64,000 bases of DNA, taken from positions 1,922,001 to 1,986,000 of the forward strand of contig NZ_SMSI01000001.1 in the NCBI RefSeq assembly GCF_004354915.1, read 5' to 3'. This DNA comes from Pseudohoeflea suaedae. GTDB taxonomy: Bacteria; Pseudomonadota; Alphaproteobacteria; Rhizobiales; Rhizobiaceae. The notes beneath the pieces were generated by a model. That model made no database searches. It worked only from the letters and a program-made list of their open reading frames with translations, and had not been told where the DNA came from. The translations under genes were made by a program, and so were the position numbers. This document shows, one piece after another, positions 46,590 through 55,411 of this stretch. Every line of letters begins with the position of its first letter. Positions within the stretch are counted from its first letter, which is position 1.

Positions 46590-47699
46590 TCATTGAACTG
46601 CGGATCGGGAGGCAAGAAAGGCGACCAGATCGGCCGTCGTCGCGTCCTTGAACGTCGAGCGCAGGAAGCGGCGCGTGTAATGGAGATTAACAACAACATA
46701 AATGTCTTCGAAACTCAGAACGTTGCCTCGCCCGTCGTTCCGTTCGAACAGAAGATCTCTCGTCGCACCCCATCCGGAATAGAAGGACGCACCAAAGCTG
46801 TAGACCTCACAGCCGGCAAGGCCGGCATCGAGCCCCGTACCCGACGTGTTGACGACGACTTTGGGCCGATTTCGCAGCATGGATTTGAAATTGGCCTCGG
46901 GTGCAAGGTGGATGACTTCCGGGTGCATGTTTTCAATCTTTTCGCGGTCGGCTCGTATGCCTGACCAGCGCGGATGGGCCTTGAAGAATATCCGGCCGCT
47001 GCCGCCCAGGATCTCCACCGCCTTCGCAACCAGATCCGGATTGTCCGCAACGCCGGAATTGGTGTTGATCCAGGCCGCATCATTGGCGACCTGCCCCATG
47101 ACCAGCACATCACCGGAGTGAAGCTCATGGGGACTTTCCAATGAGTACTCCGCATATTTGTGTTGTACGTTTTCCGACATCAGCGAAACGAATTCCGCTT
47201 CCGCAGCGTCTTGCCGCCAGCTGCCAGACTCGTAAGCCTGCAAGAGACCTTCCAGTTCGGACGGGTTCCTGCCGTCGTAATAGATGCCCCTGGCGTCACA
47301 CAGATATCCCGCTATCGGGCGGTTCTGGGTCGCGCCGAACCCGATCAGATCATCTTCCAGGTAGATGCTCTCGAAGCCTTCCGTTCTTGGGTCGAATCCC
47401 AATCTGCGGTTCCATGAACTTCCCCAGTGAACGAAAACCAAATTCGCTCGATTGGCGCGTCGCCAGATCCGCAGCGCCATGCGGGCGGCCAGACGCGTGA
47501 TCCTGCCTTGTTTCGACCCGAAACTGTAGGGAAGAAGAGGAACCCAGGTCGAAGCGCCGCTGGACCTGGCAAGATGATCCAAGGCGATCCGGTTCTTCTT
47601 GATCGCGGCGCAGTAGAAAACCTTCTTGCGGCTGACCCAGGAAAATCCGACCACTGTCAGAACCGAAGCCAGGTGAAGCGCGCTGCTTGCTATTTTCAT
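46590..47699 (-). CDS. Capsule polysaccharide glycosyltransferase-like protein (KpsC/KpsS type)
   Basis: 369 residues. The segment SFGASFYSGWGATRD near residue 305 matches the hallmark YAGWGLT motif of the capsule synthesis family that includes the beta-Kdo transferases KpsC and KpsS. FFKAHPRWSG and VVVNTSGTGLDAGLAG fit the same fold. Starts MKIASSALHL. No other capsule or Kdo-linker gene lies near it, and the codon use is less biased than the neighbours, so it was probably acquired. Exact sugar and acceptor unknown. Confidence 0.75.
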   Translation of the reverse strand: MKIASSALHLASVLTVVGFSWVSRKKVFYCAAIKKNRIALDHLARSSGASTWVPLLPYSFGSKQGRITRLAARMALRIWRRANRANLVFVHWGSSWNRRLGFDPRTEGFESIYLEDDLIGFGATQNRPIAGYLCDARGIYYDGRNPSELEGLLQAYESGSWRQDAAEAEFVSLMSENVQHKYAEYSLESPHELHSGDVLVMGQVANDAAWINTNSGVADNPDLVAKAVEILGGSGRIFFKAHPRWSGIRADREKIENMHPEVIHLAPEANFKSMLRNRPKVVVNTSGTGLDAGLAGCEVYSFGASFYSGWGATRDLLFERNDGRGNVLSFEDIYVVVNLHYTRRFLRSTFKDATTADLVAFLASRSAVQ

Positions 47700-47921
47700 G
47701 GGGTGCCGACCGGGTCTGTTGTCCGAGGGGGAGGCATGCCAAATCGCACCGCCTTTCGCAACCGCCGGATTTGCCGCCGGGCGGCCGATTTTCTACTTTG
47801 CGTCAGCGGAAATGAAACCTTCGACAAATAATATTGATTTCGACATCTCAACCGCCTGATTGTAATTTCGTCGCTGTCGCCTATTTTGAGGGCCACTGCA
47901 ATTTCCCCGAGGGAGGGGCGC

Positions 47922-48758
47922 ATGTCCGCCAATCCGCAATTGAACGCCCGCGACCGGGTCAAGCCGATCGATCCCATCTGGGACAGTATCCGCAACGAAG
48001 CCGAGGCTGCCGCTGCCAAGGATCCGCTGCTCACCGCGTTCCTCTATTCCACGATCCTGAACCAGAATTCGCTCGAAGAGGCGGTGATACAGCGCATTTC
48101 CGAGCGTCTCGATCACGGCGACATTCCGGCCAATCTTCTGCGCCAGACGTTCCACGAAATGCTCGAGGACGGTGACGAATGGAGCAAGACGCTGCGCGTC
48201 GATCTTCAGGCCGTCTACGACCGTGACCCGGCATGCATGCGGTTTCTCGAGCCGCTTCTCTATTTCAAGGGATTTCATGCCATCCAGACCCATCGTCTGG
48301 CGCATTGGCTGTGGAACCGCGGCCGCACCGATTTCGCGCTCTATTTGCAGAGCCGCTCCTCGGCCGTCTTCCAGACCGATATCAATCCGGCCGCTCCCAT
48401 CGGCAAGGGCCTGTTCCTCGACCACGCCACCGGTATCGTCGTCGGCCAGACGGCGCGCATCGGTGACAACTGCTCGATCCTGCAGGGCGTCACGCTCGGC
48501 GGCACCGGCAAGGAAGGCGGCGATCGTCATCCGAAGATCGGCGATGGTGTGCTGATAGGCGCCGGCGCCAAGGTGCTCGGCAACATCTCGATCGGCAACT
48601 GTTCGCGCATTGCCGCCGGCTCGGTGGTTCTCAAGGCCGTGCCGGCGAACAAGACGGTAGCCGGCGTGCCGGCCCGCGTCGTGGGCGAGGCGGGTTGCCA
48701 GGAACCCTCGCGCTCGATGGACCAACTCCTTTCCGGTGAGGTGCCGGGCGGCGCTTGA
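47922..48758 (+). CDS. cysE: Serine O-acetyltransferase
   Basis: 278 residues. Acetylates L-serine with acetyl-CoA in the first step of cysteine synthesis. An N-terminal helical domain (residues 1-150) includes RDPACMRFLEPLLYFKGFHAIQTHR; the left-handed beta-helix of hexapeptide repeats follows with DHATGIVVGQTA, LGGTGKEGGDRHPKIGDG and VAGVPARVVG. The catalytic Asp/His pairs are in place. Start after GAGGGAGGGG. The C-terminal tail after the helix is the likely feedback-inhibition site. Confidence 0.96.
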   Translation: MSANPQLNARDRVKPIDPIWDSIRNEAEAAAAKDPLLTAFLYSTILNQNSLEEAVIQRISERLDHGDIPANLLRQTFHEMLEDGDEWSKTLRVDLQAVYDRDPACMRFLEPLLYFKGFHAIQTHRLAHWLWNRGRTDFALYLQSRSSAVFQTDINPAAPIGKGLFLDHATGIVVGQTARIGDNCSILQGVTLGGTGKEGGDRHPKIGDGVLIGAGAKVLGNISIGNCSRIAAGSVVLKAVPANKTVAGVPARVVGEAGCQEPSRSMDQLLSGEVPGGA

Positions 48759-48864
48759 GCCTGGCGAACCGGCTGGAAACTGGCCGGGAAACCGGAATGT
48801 CGGGGTTTGATTTCGAAACCCCGGCATGGCACAAGCCGCCTGAACCAGAAACGGAGTTAGCACT

Positions 48865-49071
48865 GTGAAGCCAGAAGAAATCCGCAAGCTCGAAGCCTAC
48901 TTCAAGCGCGTTCTCAATCCGGAACTCCAGGTCCGCGCCCGCCCGCGCAAGGACGATTCGGCCGAGCTTTATCTCGGCGACGAGTTTCTCGGGGTCGTCT
49001 ACAAGGATGACGAGGATCCGGACGACCTGTCCTACAATTTCTCGATGGCAATTCTGGCGGTCGATCTTTGA
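48865..49071 (+). CDS. DUF3126 family protein
   Basis: 68 residues from a GTG start with GGAG upstream. RKLEAYFKRVLNPELQVRARP and AELYLGDEFLGVVYKDDEDPDD identify the alphaproteobacterial DUF3126 family of unknown function. Acidic and soluble. It lies about 100 bases after cysE in the same direction, a neighbourhood I recall from other rhizobia. Confidence 0.9.
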   Translation: MKPEEIRKLEAYFKRVLNPELQVRARPRKDDSAELYLGDEFLGVVYKDDEDPDDLSYNFSMAILAVDL

Positions 49072-49120
49072 TCGCGATTCGCACTTAAGCGAAATAAATC
49101 AATAATATACGATATTTTCC

Positions 49121-49876
49121 TCAACCGTTTCGTGCGGTTGAGTCCGTTTTGCCGAGCGCGTTCTCGAAACGTGCCCGCACATCGGCTTCGATCTCCCGCC
49201 ACTGCGGCAGGAGGTCGATGGAGAACCGGTAGGTCAGCGACAGGTCCTGACCGATGAAGATGTCGCGCTGGCATCCGGTCTGCGTTGAAATCGCGCCGGT
49301 CTGACCATTCTCTATCAGGCACCGGACGACGTAGGGCTTCAAGCCGCCGGCCTGGTCGACATAGAGAAGTTCACTCGAATAGCCCGCGTCCGAACGGATG
49401 CGGTAGGACACGAGCCCGCCCGGTCCGGGAACGGGAGACCCTTCCACAATCCGCTTGTAGATCGGCTCGTAGCGACCCGACATGTCGCGCGACATGGTGG
49501 CCTGCGTGAGCTGCGCGAAGATCAGCCCGTCTGCGGAATTGGTCTGATTGAAAACTTGACGGTTCGCTTCGGAGTAGCCGCCCATGCCGGGCCAGGCGAA
49601 ATAGGTGTCGATTGCCTCCTGCACCCCGTCGCGACGGGCGGCCTCGAAGCGGATGACGTTGGCGGGAAGCTCCAGCACGTCGGTGCCGATGACGATCTGA
49701 TGCGGTGTCGTGTCTTCGGTATGTCCGGCAAGGATCATCGACTGGCCGAACATGCGTCCGGCCGCGGAGATGGCAATCGTCAGGGCGCAGAGCGTGGCGA
49801 TTCCGGCGGTGAGCTTCCAGATGAAGGGCGCCGAAAAGAGCGGAGCCTGGTCGATGTCTGCTGTGCTCTCGCTCAT
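49121..49876 (-). CDS. Single-pass membrane hypothetical protein
   Basis: 251 residues from the ATG at 49876 (alternatives at 49927 and a GTG at 49948; no clear ribosome binding site decides). One N-terminal transmembrane segment about residues 19-45 (FIWKLTAGIATLCALTIAI), then an extracytoplasmic domain with VLELPANVIRFEAARRDG and DLSLTYRFSIDLLPQWREIE. Two cysteines near the C-terminal part could form a disulfide. No family recognised. Confidence 0.78.
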   Translation of the reverse strand: MSESTADIDQAPLFSAPFIWKLTAGIATLCALTIAISAAGRMFGQSMILAGHTEDTTPHQIVIGTDVLELPANVIRFEAARRDGVQEAIDTYFAWPGMGGYSEANRQVFNQTNSADGLIFAQLTQATMSRDMSGRYEPIYKRIVEGSPVPGPGGLVSYRIRSDAGYSSELLYVDQAGGLKPYVVRCLIENGQTGAISTQTGCQRDIFIGQDLSLTYRFSIDLLPQWREIEADVRARFENALGKTDSTARNG

Positions 49877-49998
49877 GATGAAGCCGTCGAACCTGTGCCA
49901 GATTGAGCCGTTTTTATTGGCACGCATCTTGCTGCGTATCGTGATCACGCATTTTTCTGCGTATTGAGATGAAGAAATTGTCGGAATATGGTTAAGCT

Positions 49999-50331
49999 AT
50001 GATTAATTTTGATGCGCTCAGCATGGCGCTATTTGCCTTGACGGCAGGGCTTTGCGCCTCCATGGCGGTCGCTGCACTCGTGCGGATGGCAGGCTGGCGG
50101 GTACCAGACCACGAGGGCGAGGGCTTCAGGCCGTTTCGCGTCCGCGATTGGGTGACGGCCATGGTGACCGGGCCGATCTTTCTGGTGCGCGCGGCCTGGG
50201 ACGGCTACCGCGCCAAGGAGATCGAACTGAGCCTGCTGGCGCTTGTGGCGGTTGTCGCGGCCGGATGGGGTGGCCTTCTCGGCATCCTGCTGCTTGAGCT
50301 CGCCTATATGGGAAGTGTCCTGCTGGCTTGA
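49999..50331 (+). CDS. Small integral membrane hypothetical protein
   Basis: 110 residues. Two strongly hydrophobic regions (about residues 7-32 and 77-109) flank a central soluble part with FRPFRVRDWVTAMVTGPIFLVRAAWDGY that may form an amphipathic helix. Upstream of the carbonic-anhydrase-like gene by about 50 bases on the same strand. No family function known to me. Confidence 0.75.
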   Translation: MINFDALSMALFALTAGLCASMAVAALVRMAGWRVPDHEGEGFRPFRVRDWVTAMVTGPIFLVRAAWDGYRAKEIELSLLALVAVVAAGWGGLLGILLLELAYMGSVLLA

Positions 50332-50382
50332 TACTCCGTCGAAAGAGCGTTCTAACGGGATGGAACGAGCCGAGGAGTGAGC

Positions 50383-50910
50383 ATGGCCCTTTACGAACTT
50401 GACGGAATCGCCCCCGAAATGCCGGACGGGTTCTCATTCGTCGCGGACAACGCCACCGTGATCGGCAAGATCCGGATCGGCGAGGATGTGGGGATCTGGT
50501 TCAATGCGGTTCTTCGCGGCGACAACGAGCTCATAGACGTCGGTGCGCGTACCAATATCCAGGAGAACGCGGTTCTTCATGCCGATATCGGCTATCCGCT
50601 GACGATTGGCGAAGGCTGTACCATCGGCCACAAGGCGATGCTCCATGGCTGCTCGATCGGCGAGAACTCGCTGGTCGGCATGGGGGCGACCATCCTCAAT
50701 GGTGCGAAGATCGGCAGGAACTGCCTGATCGGCGCCGGGGCTCTCGTCACCGAGGGCAAGGAGATCCCTGACAATTCGCTGGTCGTGGGTGCGCCGGCAA
50801 AAGTGGTGCGGACGCTGGACGGGAATGCGGAGAACCAGCTGCGCCTGTCGGCGGCTCACTATGTCGAGAACGCAAAGCGTTTCGCCGGCGGGCTCAGGCG
50901 GATCGACTGA
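50383..50910 (+). CDS. Gamma carbonic anhydrase family protein
   Basis: 175 residues of hexapeptide repeats forming a left-handed beta-helix. Metal-ligand histidines lie in NAVLHADIG and in [10 protein letters not shown]. The N-terminal [11 protein letters not shown] and [10 protein letters not shown] are diagnostic. Members (YrdA/PaaY) are carbonic anhydrases or thioesterases, and gamma-CA subunits also sit on plant mitochondrial complex I. ATG after CGAGGAG; the GTG two codons upstream is less likely. Confidence 0.93.
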   Translation: MALYELDGIAPEMPDGFSFVADNATVIGKIRIGEDVGIWFNAVLRGDNELIDVGARTNIQENAVLHADIGYPLTIGEGCTIGHKAMLHGCSIGENSLVGMGATILNGAKIGRNCLIGAGALVTEGKEIPDNSLVVGAPAKVVRTLDGNAENQLRLSAAHYVENAKRFAGGLRRID

Positions 50911-51123
50911 CCGTCTGTTGCCGGGAAAAGGAAGAGCCGACCCCAGGGGACGTGGGGCCGGCTCTGAGCCTGGAGGGGACGGGGAAGTCAGGCACATCCA
51001 GGCTTTGTGGAACATGGTCGCCTTGGGGATGGCGGAGCCATGTTCCCGGATCAGTCGCTGGACAGGGCGTACCGATCCGTCCTTGACGGTGTCGCCCCTG
51101 GAGGAGGGCGAGCGCCGTATCTC

Positions 51124-51732
51124 TCAATTGTTGACGGCACCCACTGCGGTGGTCGCGGTGCCCGGGCCCAGCTTGGTCCAGCGACCGGCATGTTCCGAGG
51201 ACTGGCGCTTGATGAAGGTGTAGCCGGTTTCCGACCACAGCCGCACATCGCCGCGCATATTGTCGAGAATGTAGTCGCCGTAATCGGTGCGCACGGTAAG
51301 AACCGCATGGCCTTCGCCGTTGGGCTGCAAGACCACCGTGATCAGGAGGTCTGCAGGCGAAAAGCCGCGCTCGATCAGCATGTGGCGCTTGAGCAGGGCG
51401 AAATCCTCGCAATCGCCGACGGTGCGCGGATAGGCCCAGAGTTCGGCAACACCGTAGATGTTCTCGTCGGTGTCCGGGATGATGTCGCGATTGACCTGCG
51501 CATTGACCTCGAGCATGGCCGACCAGGCCGCGCGGGTAAGCTGCATCGGTCCCTTGTCCCGGCCGAGCGGCTGGCATTCCTGCGAATGTGTGCGGCAGAA
51601 ATTGTAATGACCGACCGGCGGATTGGTTCGGTCTGTTGCCACCAGGTTGGCCGGCGATGCGAAGGCTGCACCCGAAGTCAGCATCATCAGTCCGGTCAGA
51701 AGGGCGGCTTTCCCCTTGAAGAATTTCATCAT
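51124..51732 (-). CDS. Transglutaminase-like cysteine peptidase (BTLCP family)
   Basis: 202 residues. Signal peptide (KFFKGKAALLTGLMMLTSGAAFA) for export. The Cys-His-Asp triad of the bacterial transglutaminase-like group: GDCEDFALLKRHML, GHAVLTVRTDYGDYILDN. VNRDIIPDTDENIYGVAE is typical. Periplasmic, with a disulfide-type N-terminal CRTHSQEC. Homologues with an adjacent type I secretion system (LapG) cleave adhesins, but none is near here; many rhizobia carry stand-alone copies. Start at MMKFFKG after GGGGAG. Confidence 0.9.
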   Translation of the reverse strand: MMKFFKGKAALLTGLMMLTSGAAFASPANLVATDRTNPPVGHYNFCRTHSQECQPLGRDKGPMQLTRAAWSAMLEVNAQVNRDIIPDTDENIYGVAELWAYPRTVGDCEDFALLKRHMLIERGFSPADLLITVVLQPNGEGHAVLTVRTDYGDYILDNMRGDVRLWSETGYTFIKRQSSEHAGRWTKLGPGTATTAVGAVNN

Positions 51733-52286
51733 GGCACGTCTCCCCGTTTCGAGGGTCAATGTGCCAGCGATGTTTTGAACTCGCGTCGATTTGCGGGGCC
51801 GTATTCAAGTCAAAGGAAGTACAAAACAAAATCAAACAAGAATAGAATGTGAGATAAACTTGTATAAAATTGAAGCGACCGTCGTAACCTTTCGGAAAGC
51901 ATGGCGGCTCCCGGTCGGGATTGCGAGGCGTCCGGAAAAGCCCGGAGATCCGGTCGTTGTCGTCCGGGCGGAATGGCGGGCGTTGTCGGGGCCGGGGCGG
52001 CGAGGGGCGCTCAACCCGGCCTGAAAGCTTAACGAATTGTCGCGCTGTTTATGAACAGAGGCGGGTTTTGCTGCCAAAAGTTACGATCGGGGAAGAGGAT
52101 TTGTAAACCATGCCCCTGTTTGGCCCCAAAATATTTCCCGGATCGGTACAGCTTCAGCCGGTCATTTCCGTCGCGTGCTGCCCGCGGCTTGGGCCTGCCT
52201 CTGCGTGATCACGCGTGATTGAAGGCTTGTCCGGGCCTCATCGCATCCGTGCGGGACAGGGATCGTGAGGCGGACGGCGCAAAGCA
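51733..52286. other. Long intergenic region without a convincing gene
   Basis: About 550 bases between two minus-strand genes. The part near 51781-51860 is AT-rich and may hold the promoter of the BTLCP gene (TTGTATAAAATTG on plus). The remaining frames lack codon bias and ribosome binding sites. I see no RNA gene. Confidence 0.5.
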
Positions 52287-52312
52287 AAAGCCCCGGACGA
52301 TGCCGGGGCTTT
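52287..52312 (-). terminator. Intrinsic terminator of the PilZ gene
   Basis: 10-bp stem AAAGCCCCGG/CCGGGGCTTT with a six-base loop, followed on the minus strand by TTGCTTTG. Confidence 0.85.
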
Positions 52313-52339
52313 GATTTCCGATCGGATCGCGTTGATGCC

Positions 52340-52942
52340 TCAGGCCATCCGGGTGATCTGTTCCACGGAATAGTGGGACATGAACTCCAGCGCGATGCCT
52401 TCCTGGAAGTGGCGCACCACGCGTCCGCGCATATTGCCGAGCGTGACCATGGTGCCCTTGGCCGGGCGAACCTCGATCTCGACCGCGGCGCCCGACATCG
52501 ACAGGTCGATGATGCGGCAGGGGTATCGGCGTCCGTCGTCGAGGCGGACTTCCGACATCGGGTTGTCGGGAGACAGGCGCTCGTGACGGCGGTCTTCCGG
52601 CAGGTTGAGTTCGTGCTTGTTGGCAAGCCAGGTGAGCTGTGCCGAAAGCTTGTCGCGTTTGCGCTCGGTGGCGATCAGCGAAAGCGTGAAATTGCTGCCG
52701 GAGCGTTCGAAGACACGCCCCTCGACCCGTCCGATATGGTCGAGATAGGCGACGATCCGCTCTCCGGGATTGGGCAGGGATTCGCAACTGATGACGGCGT
52801 CGCCTGGCGACATCACTTCGACCAAGCATTCATGCTCGGTGTGATCGGCCCGCATCATCCGGCCGTGCAGATTGACGGCCACACGGCTGTACTGGCCAGG
52901 CTTGGGCAGTTCAGGATGGCTCTGGGCACGTGCAGATTGCAT
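52340..52942 (-). CDS. PilZ domain protein (probable c-di-GMP receptor)
   Basis: 200 residues. The C-terminal PilZ domain has RRHER (RxxxR) near residue 118 and DLSMSGAAV (the D/NxSxxG motif) near 145, the two c-di-GMP binding elements. The N-terminal half (YSRVAVNLHGRMM, CLVEVMSPGDAVI) looks like a second, degenerate PilZ-like barrel. No output domain is attached, so it probably acts by protein contact, in motility or exopolysaccharide control. Own terminator at 52287. Confidence 0.9.
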   Translation of the reverse strand: MQSARAQSHPELPKPGQYSRVAVNLHGRMMRADHTEHECLVEVMSPGDAVISCESLPNPGERIVAYLDHIGRVEGRVFERSGSNFTLSLIATERKRDKLSAQLTWLANKHELNLPEDRRHERLSPDNPMSEVRLDDGRRYPCRIIDLSMSGAAVEIEVRPAKGTMVTLGNMRGRVVRHFQEGIALEFMSHYSVEQITRMA

Positions 52943-53088
52943 CTTTTTGTCGCTTGCAGGTGTTTTCTGTCCAGCAAATGATAAGTCCGTTCCCTTAACA
53001 AGCGGTTATGAAATTGCCTCGCTTTGCTTTATTTCCATAATTCTGCGATTGGCGAAATTATCCTCTCGGCACAGGGCGTTGAGCGTCG

Positions 53089-53724
53089 TTATTCCTTTCG
53101 TCCGCCGTCGATAAGGATGAGGTTTCTTCGTGAAAAGCCACGGATGTTGCGCTTTCTCTTGGTTGCATCGGGCAGGGCCGGCATCGCGATCTCCGGACGA
53201 TTGACGAGAAAGGGATTGGGCCGCGCCGGATCGAACAGTTTGAAGCCCGTCGTGGAAAAGCCCTGCAGCGCGTCGCTTCCGACCCAGTACGGAGTATCGA
53301 AGACCGAGATCGCGCCGAATATCCGGTCGCAGGTCATGGCGCCTCGTGGATCTCCGGCCGCAAGCGGCATGAAGACCGCTTCGGCCTGTAGCACGCGTCC
53401 GCCCTGCGAGAGCCCGTCGAGCGACAATATCGCCGGTGCGCCTTCCTGGGCGGCCTTCAGGATGCTCGAGAAGTTGCGCCGGCCTTCGGCGAGCCACAGG
53501 CCGGCGATGGGCAGGCCCTTGAGTTCCTGACCGGCTAGTGCGCAGAGGGCCGTGCCCGCCAGTCGGAAACACCACGTTCCGTCATGGCCGAGCTCACCTA
53601 TCAGCACATGCGGCAGATATTTCGAAATGTCGGCAGGCTCGATGTCGCGCCGAGCGGGGAAGGGGCGTTTTCCGCGCTTGGCGTTCCAGTAAGTTAACAG
53701 GTTGATCGAATTCGGATGTCTCAT
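53089..53724 (-). CDS. PAS_5 (DUF1457) domain protein
   Basis: 211 residues starting MRHPNSINLLTYWNAKRGKRPFPARRDIEP, the signature opening of the rhizobial PAS_5 family. The PAS-like core continues with LIGELGHDGTWCFRLAGTALCALAGQELKG. The C-terminal 60 residues are basic and probably disordered. No kinase or cyclase domain follows, so it is a stand-alone sensor or polar-localised factor; function unknown. The ATG at 53724 is preceded by GGAGG five bases away, better than the ATG five codons earlier. Confidence 0.85.
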   Translation of the reverse strand: MRHPNSINLLTYWNAKRGKRPFPARRDIEPADISKYLPHVLIGELGHDGTWCFRLAGTALCALAGQELKGLPIAGLWLAEGRRNFSSILKAAQEGAPAILSLDGLSQGGRVLQAEAVFMPLAAGDPRGAMTCDRIFGAISVFDTPYWVGSDALQGFSTTGFKLFDPARPNPFLVNRPEIAMPALPDATKRKRNIRGFSRRNLILIDGGRKE

Positions 53725-53819
53725 GTGGCCTCCGGCCATTCTTTCTGTGCCGTTTCGATACGGTTTCGGTCTGTTTCGCGCACCTGACCGGTACCAAGCG
53801 AAAGCCGTGCCGCAATCGG

Positions 53820-53837
53820 CCTGTTAAGGTTAACAGG
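53820..53837. promoter_or_regulatory. 18-bp palindrome upstream of the PAS_5 gene
   Basis: CCTGTTAA-GG-TTAACAGG, perfect dyad symmetry, about 95 bases from the PAS_5 start and also upstream of the orphan terminator on the plus strand. A likely protein-binding site. Confidence 0.5.
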
Positions 53838-53965
53838 GTGCTTCGGTTGCCTTCGGGCAGAGACTCATCCATCATCGGATCATTGCTTCATGAAGCGTTG
53901 CTTCGGCACAAATTTGGACGGGGATGTCCGGCAGGCCGTTCGCCAACAGGCGAGCGGCCTTTTTT
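53838..53965 (+). ncRNA. Candidate small RNA ending in an orphan terminator
   Basis: A strong intrinsic terminator (GGCCGTTCGCC, AACA loop, GGCGAGCGGCC, then six T, 53934-53965) lies on the plus strand with no plus-strand gene before it. The nearest gene upstream is on the minus strand. Upstream are the palindrome at 53820 and a small GCTTCATGAAGC dyad near 53887-53898. No start of transcription is known. Confidence 0.45.
53934..53965 (+). terminator. Orphan intrinsic terminator
   Basis: 11-bp stem with one G-T pair and six T. See the candidate small RNA that it would end. Confidence 0.8.
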
Positions 53966-54093
53966 GTGCCGTTCAGGCAAAGGCGTGGCGGACGTTGTTT
54001 TGTTTGGACGCCCCATTATGTAAGCGTGACGGAAAGCCGGTGGCCGCCGGCCGTTTGACATGCCCGGCGACGGGCGCCTCGAGATGGAATGAA

Positions 54094-54837
54094 ATGACCA
54101 GTCCCGATAGCCATCCACAACCCGAAGAAGACGTGATGTCCGAGCCGCCGGTTCGCGAGCCGGTATTCAACCTTCCAGGTATCATCGTCCTGGTGATCGC
54201 CGTCATGGCCGGGATCGAAGCGCTGCGCAGCTACGTCATCAGCCACCAGGTCGATACCTGGCTCCTGCTGCAGGCCGCGTTCATACCCGCGCGTTATAAC
54301 GGCCCGGTTGATGGAAGCTGGCTCTGGTCACCGGTAACCTATTCGCTGCTCCATGGCGGCTGGATGCATCTCATACTCAATTCGGTCTGGCTCGCAGCCT
54401 TTGGCGCGGTCGTGGCGCGGCGCATCGGGACCTTGCGTTTCATCCTGTTCTGGATCGCGTCTTCCATGGCTTCGGCCCTGTTCTTCGGGCTGTTGCACGT
54501 CGGCGAGGTCATCGTGATGGTCGGCGCTTCGGGCGTGATTTCCGCGCTCATGGCGGCGGCGATACGTTTTGCCTTTTCCCAGCGCGGCGGTTTCATCTCG
54601 AAAAACTCGCATCTCAATCCGCGTTTGACGCTTGGCCAGACGCTTGCCAACCGCTCCGCCTTCACCTTTCTTATCATCTGGTTCGGCATCAACCTGCTCG
54701 CCGGATTCGGCGTTGCGCCGGGAGCGGGCGAGGTGGCGATCGCCTGGGAAGCCCATGTGGGCGGCTTCCTGTTCGGCTTCTTCTGCTTCGATTATTTCGA
54801 TCCCTATCGGGAAGACGGCGCGCGGGTTCGGGGCTGA
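54094..54837 (+). CDS. Rhomboid family intramembrane serine protease
   Basis: 247 residues with six or so membrane helices. Catalytic Ser in VGASGVISAL (GxSG) and catalytic His in AHVGGFLFGFF, with the WMHLILNSVWLAAFG helix (HxxxN) that forms the oxyanion site. Cleaves membrane proteins inside the bilayer; substrates unknown. Start at MTSPDSHPQ; MSEPP 14 codons later is an alternative. First of a plus-strand pair with the CBS gene. Confidence 0.9.
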   Translation: MTSPDSHPQPEEDVMSEPPVREPVFNLPGIIVLVIAVMAGIEALRSYVISHQVDTWLLLQAAFIPARYNGPVDGSWLWSPVTYSLLHGGWMHLILNSVWLAAFGAVVARRIGTLRFILFWIASSMASALFFGLLHVGEVIVMVGASGVISALMAAAIRFAFSQRGGFISKNSHLNPRLTLGQTLANRSAFTFLIIWFGINLLAGFGVAPGAGEVAIAWEAHVGGFLFGFFCFDYFDPYREDGARVRG

Positions 54838-54980
54838 CACGACCGGGCTGCTCCCGGTTACGGCAGGCGGGTGCCAGCGTGCGAGACTTGCCTGTCATGC
54901 CGATTCGGAGCACCATGACGTTCCGGCCGCGTATGATGGCGCGGCCGAAATGCCGTGACATCGCTGCGGAGGAGAAGAGC

Positions 54981-55409
54981 ATGACGGTCAAGCAGATCCT
55001 GGACGAGAAGGGCCACAAGGTCATAACCGTGCATTCGAGCATCAGCGTGCTCGGTGCATCCCGTTTTCTCGCTGAAAACAAGATCGGTGCGGTCATCGTC
55101 AGTGATGACGGGACGTCAATCGCCGGCATTCTCTCGGAGCGCGACATCGTGCGCTGCCTCGCTTCCAGCGGGACGGAAGGTCTCGATCAGCCGGTTTCGT
55201 CCATCATGACGCGTGACGTGGTGACCTGCGGCGAAAGCTATACGATCCACCAGGCCATGGAGACGATGACGCATGAACGGTTCCGTCACCTGCCGGTGAC
55301 GGAGAACGGAACGCTTGTCGGCATCATCTCGATCGGTGACGTGGTGCGCAGGCGCATCGAGGAAGTCGAGCGCGAGGCGGAGAACATCAAGGCCTATATA
55401 GCGAGTTGA
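54981..55409 (+). CDS. CBS-pair domain protein
   Basis: 142 residues made of two CBS motifs: SISVLGASRFLAENKIGAVIV with ILSERDIVRCLA, and TIHQAMETMTHERFRHLPV with ISIGDVVRRRIEE. CBS pairs bind adenine nucleotides and regulate partner proteins; here there is no attached effector domain. Start at MTVKQIL after GGAGGAGAAG. Convergent with the patatin gene, two bases between stops. Confidence 0.93.
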   Translation: MTVKQILDEKGHKVITVHSSISVLGASRFLAENKIGAVIVSDDGTSIAGILSERDIVRCLASSGTEGLDQPVSSIMTRDVVTCGESYTIHQAMETMTHERFRHLPVTENGTLVGIISIGDVVRRRIEEVEREAENIKAYIAS

Positions 55410-55411
55410 TG

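Noticed and set aside
50932-50965. Hairpin after the gamma carbonic anhydrase gene as a terminator
   Set aside because: The stem is imperfect and no T-run follows on either strand, so I did not list it.
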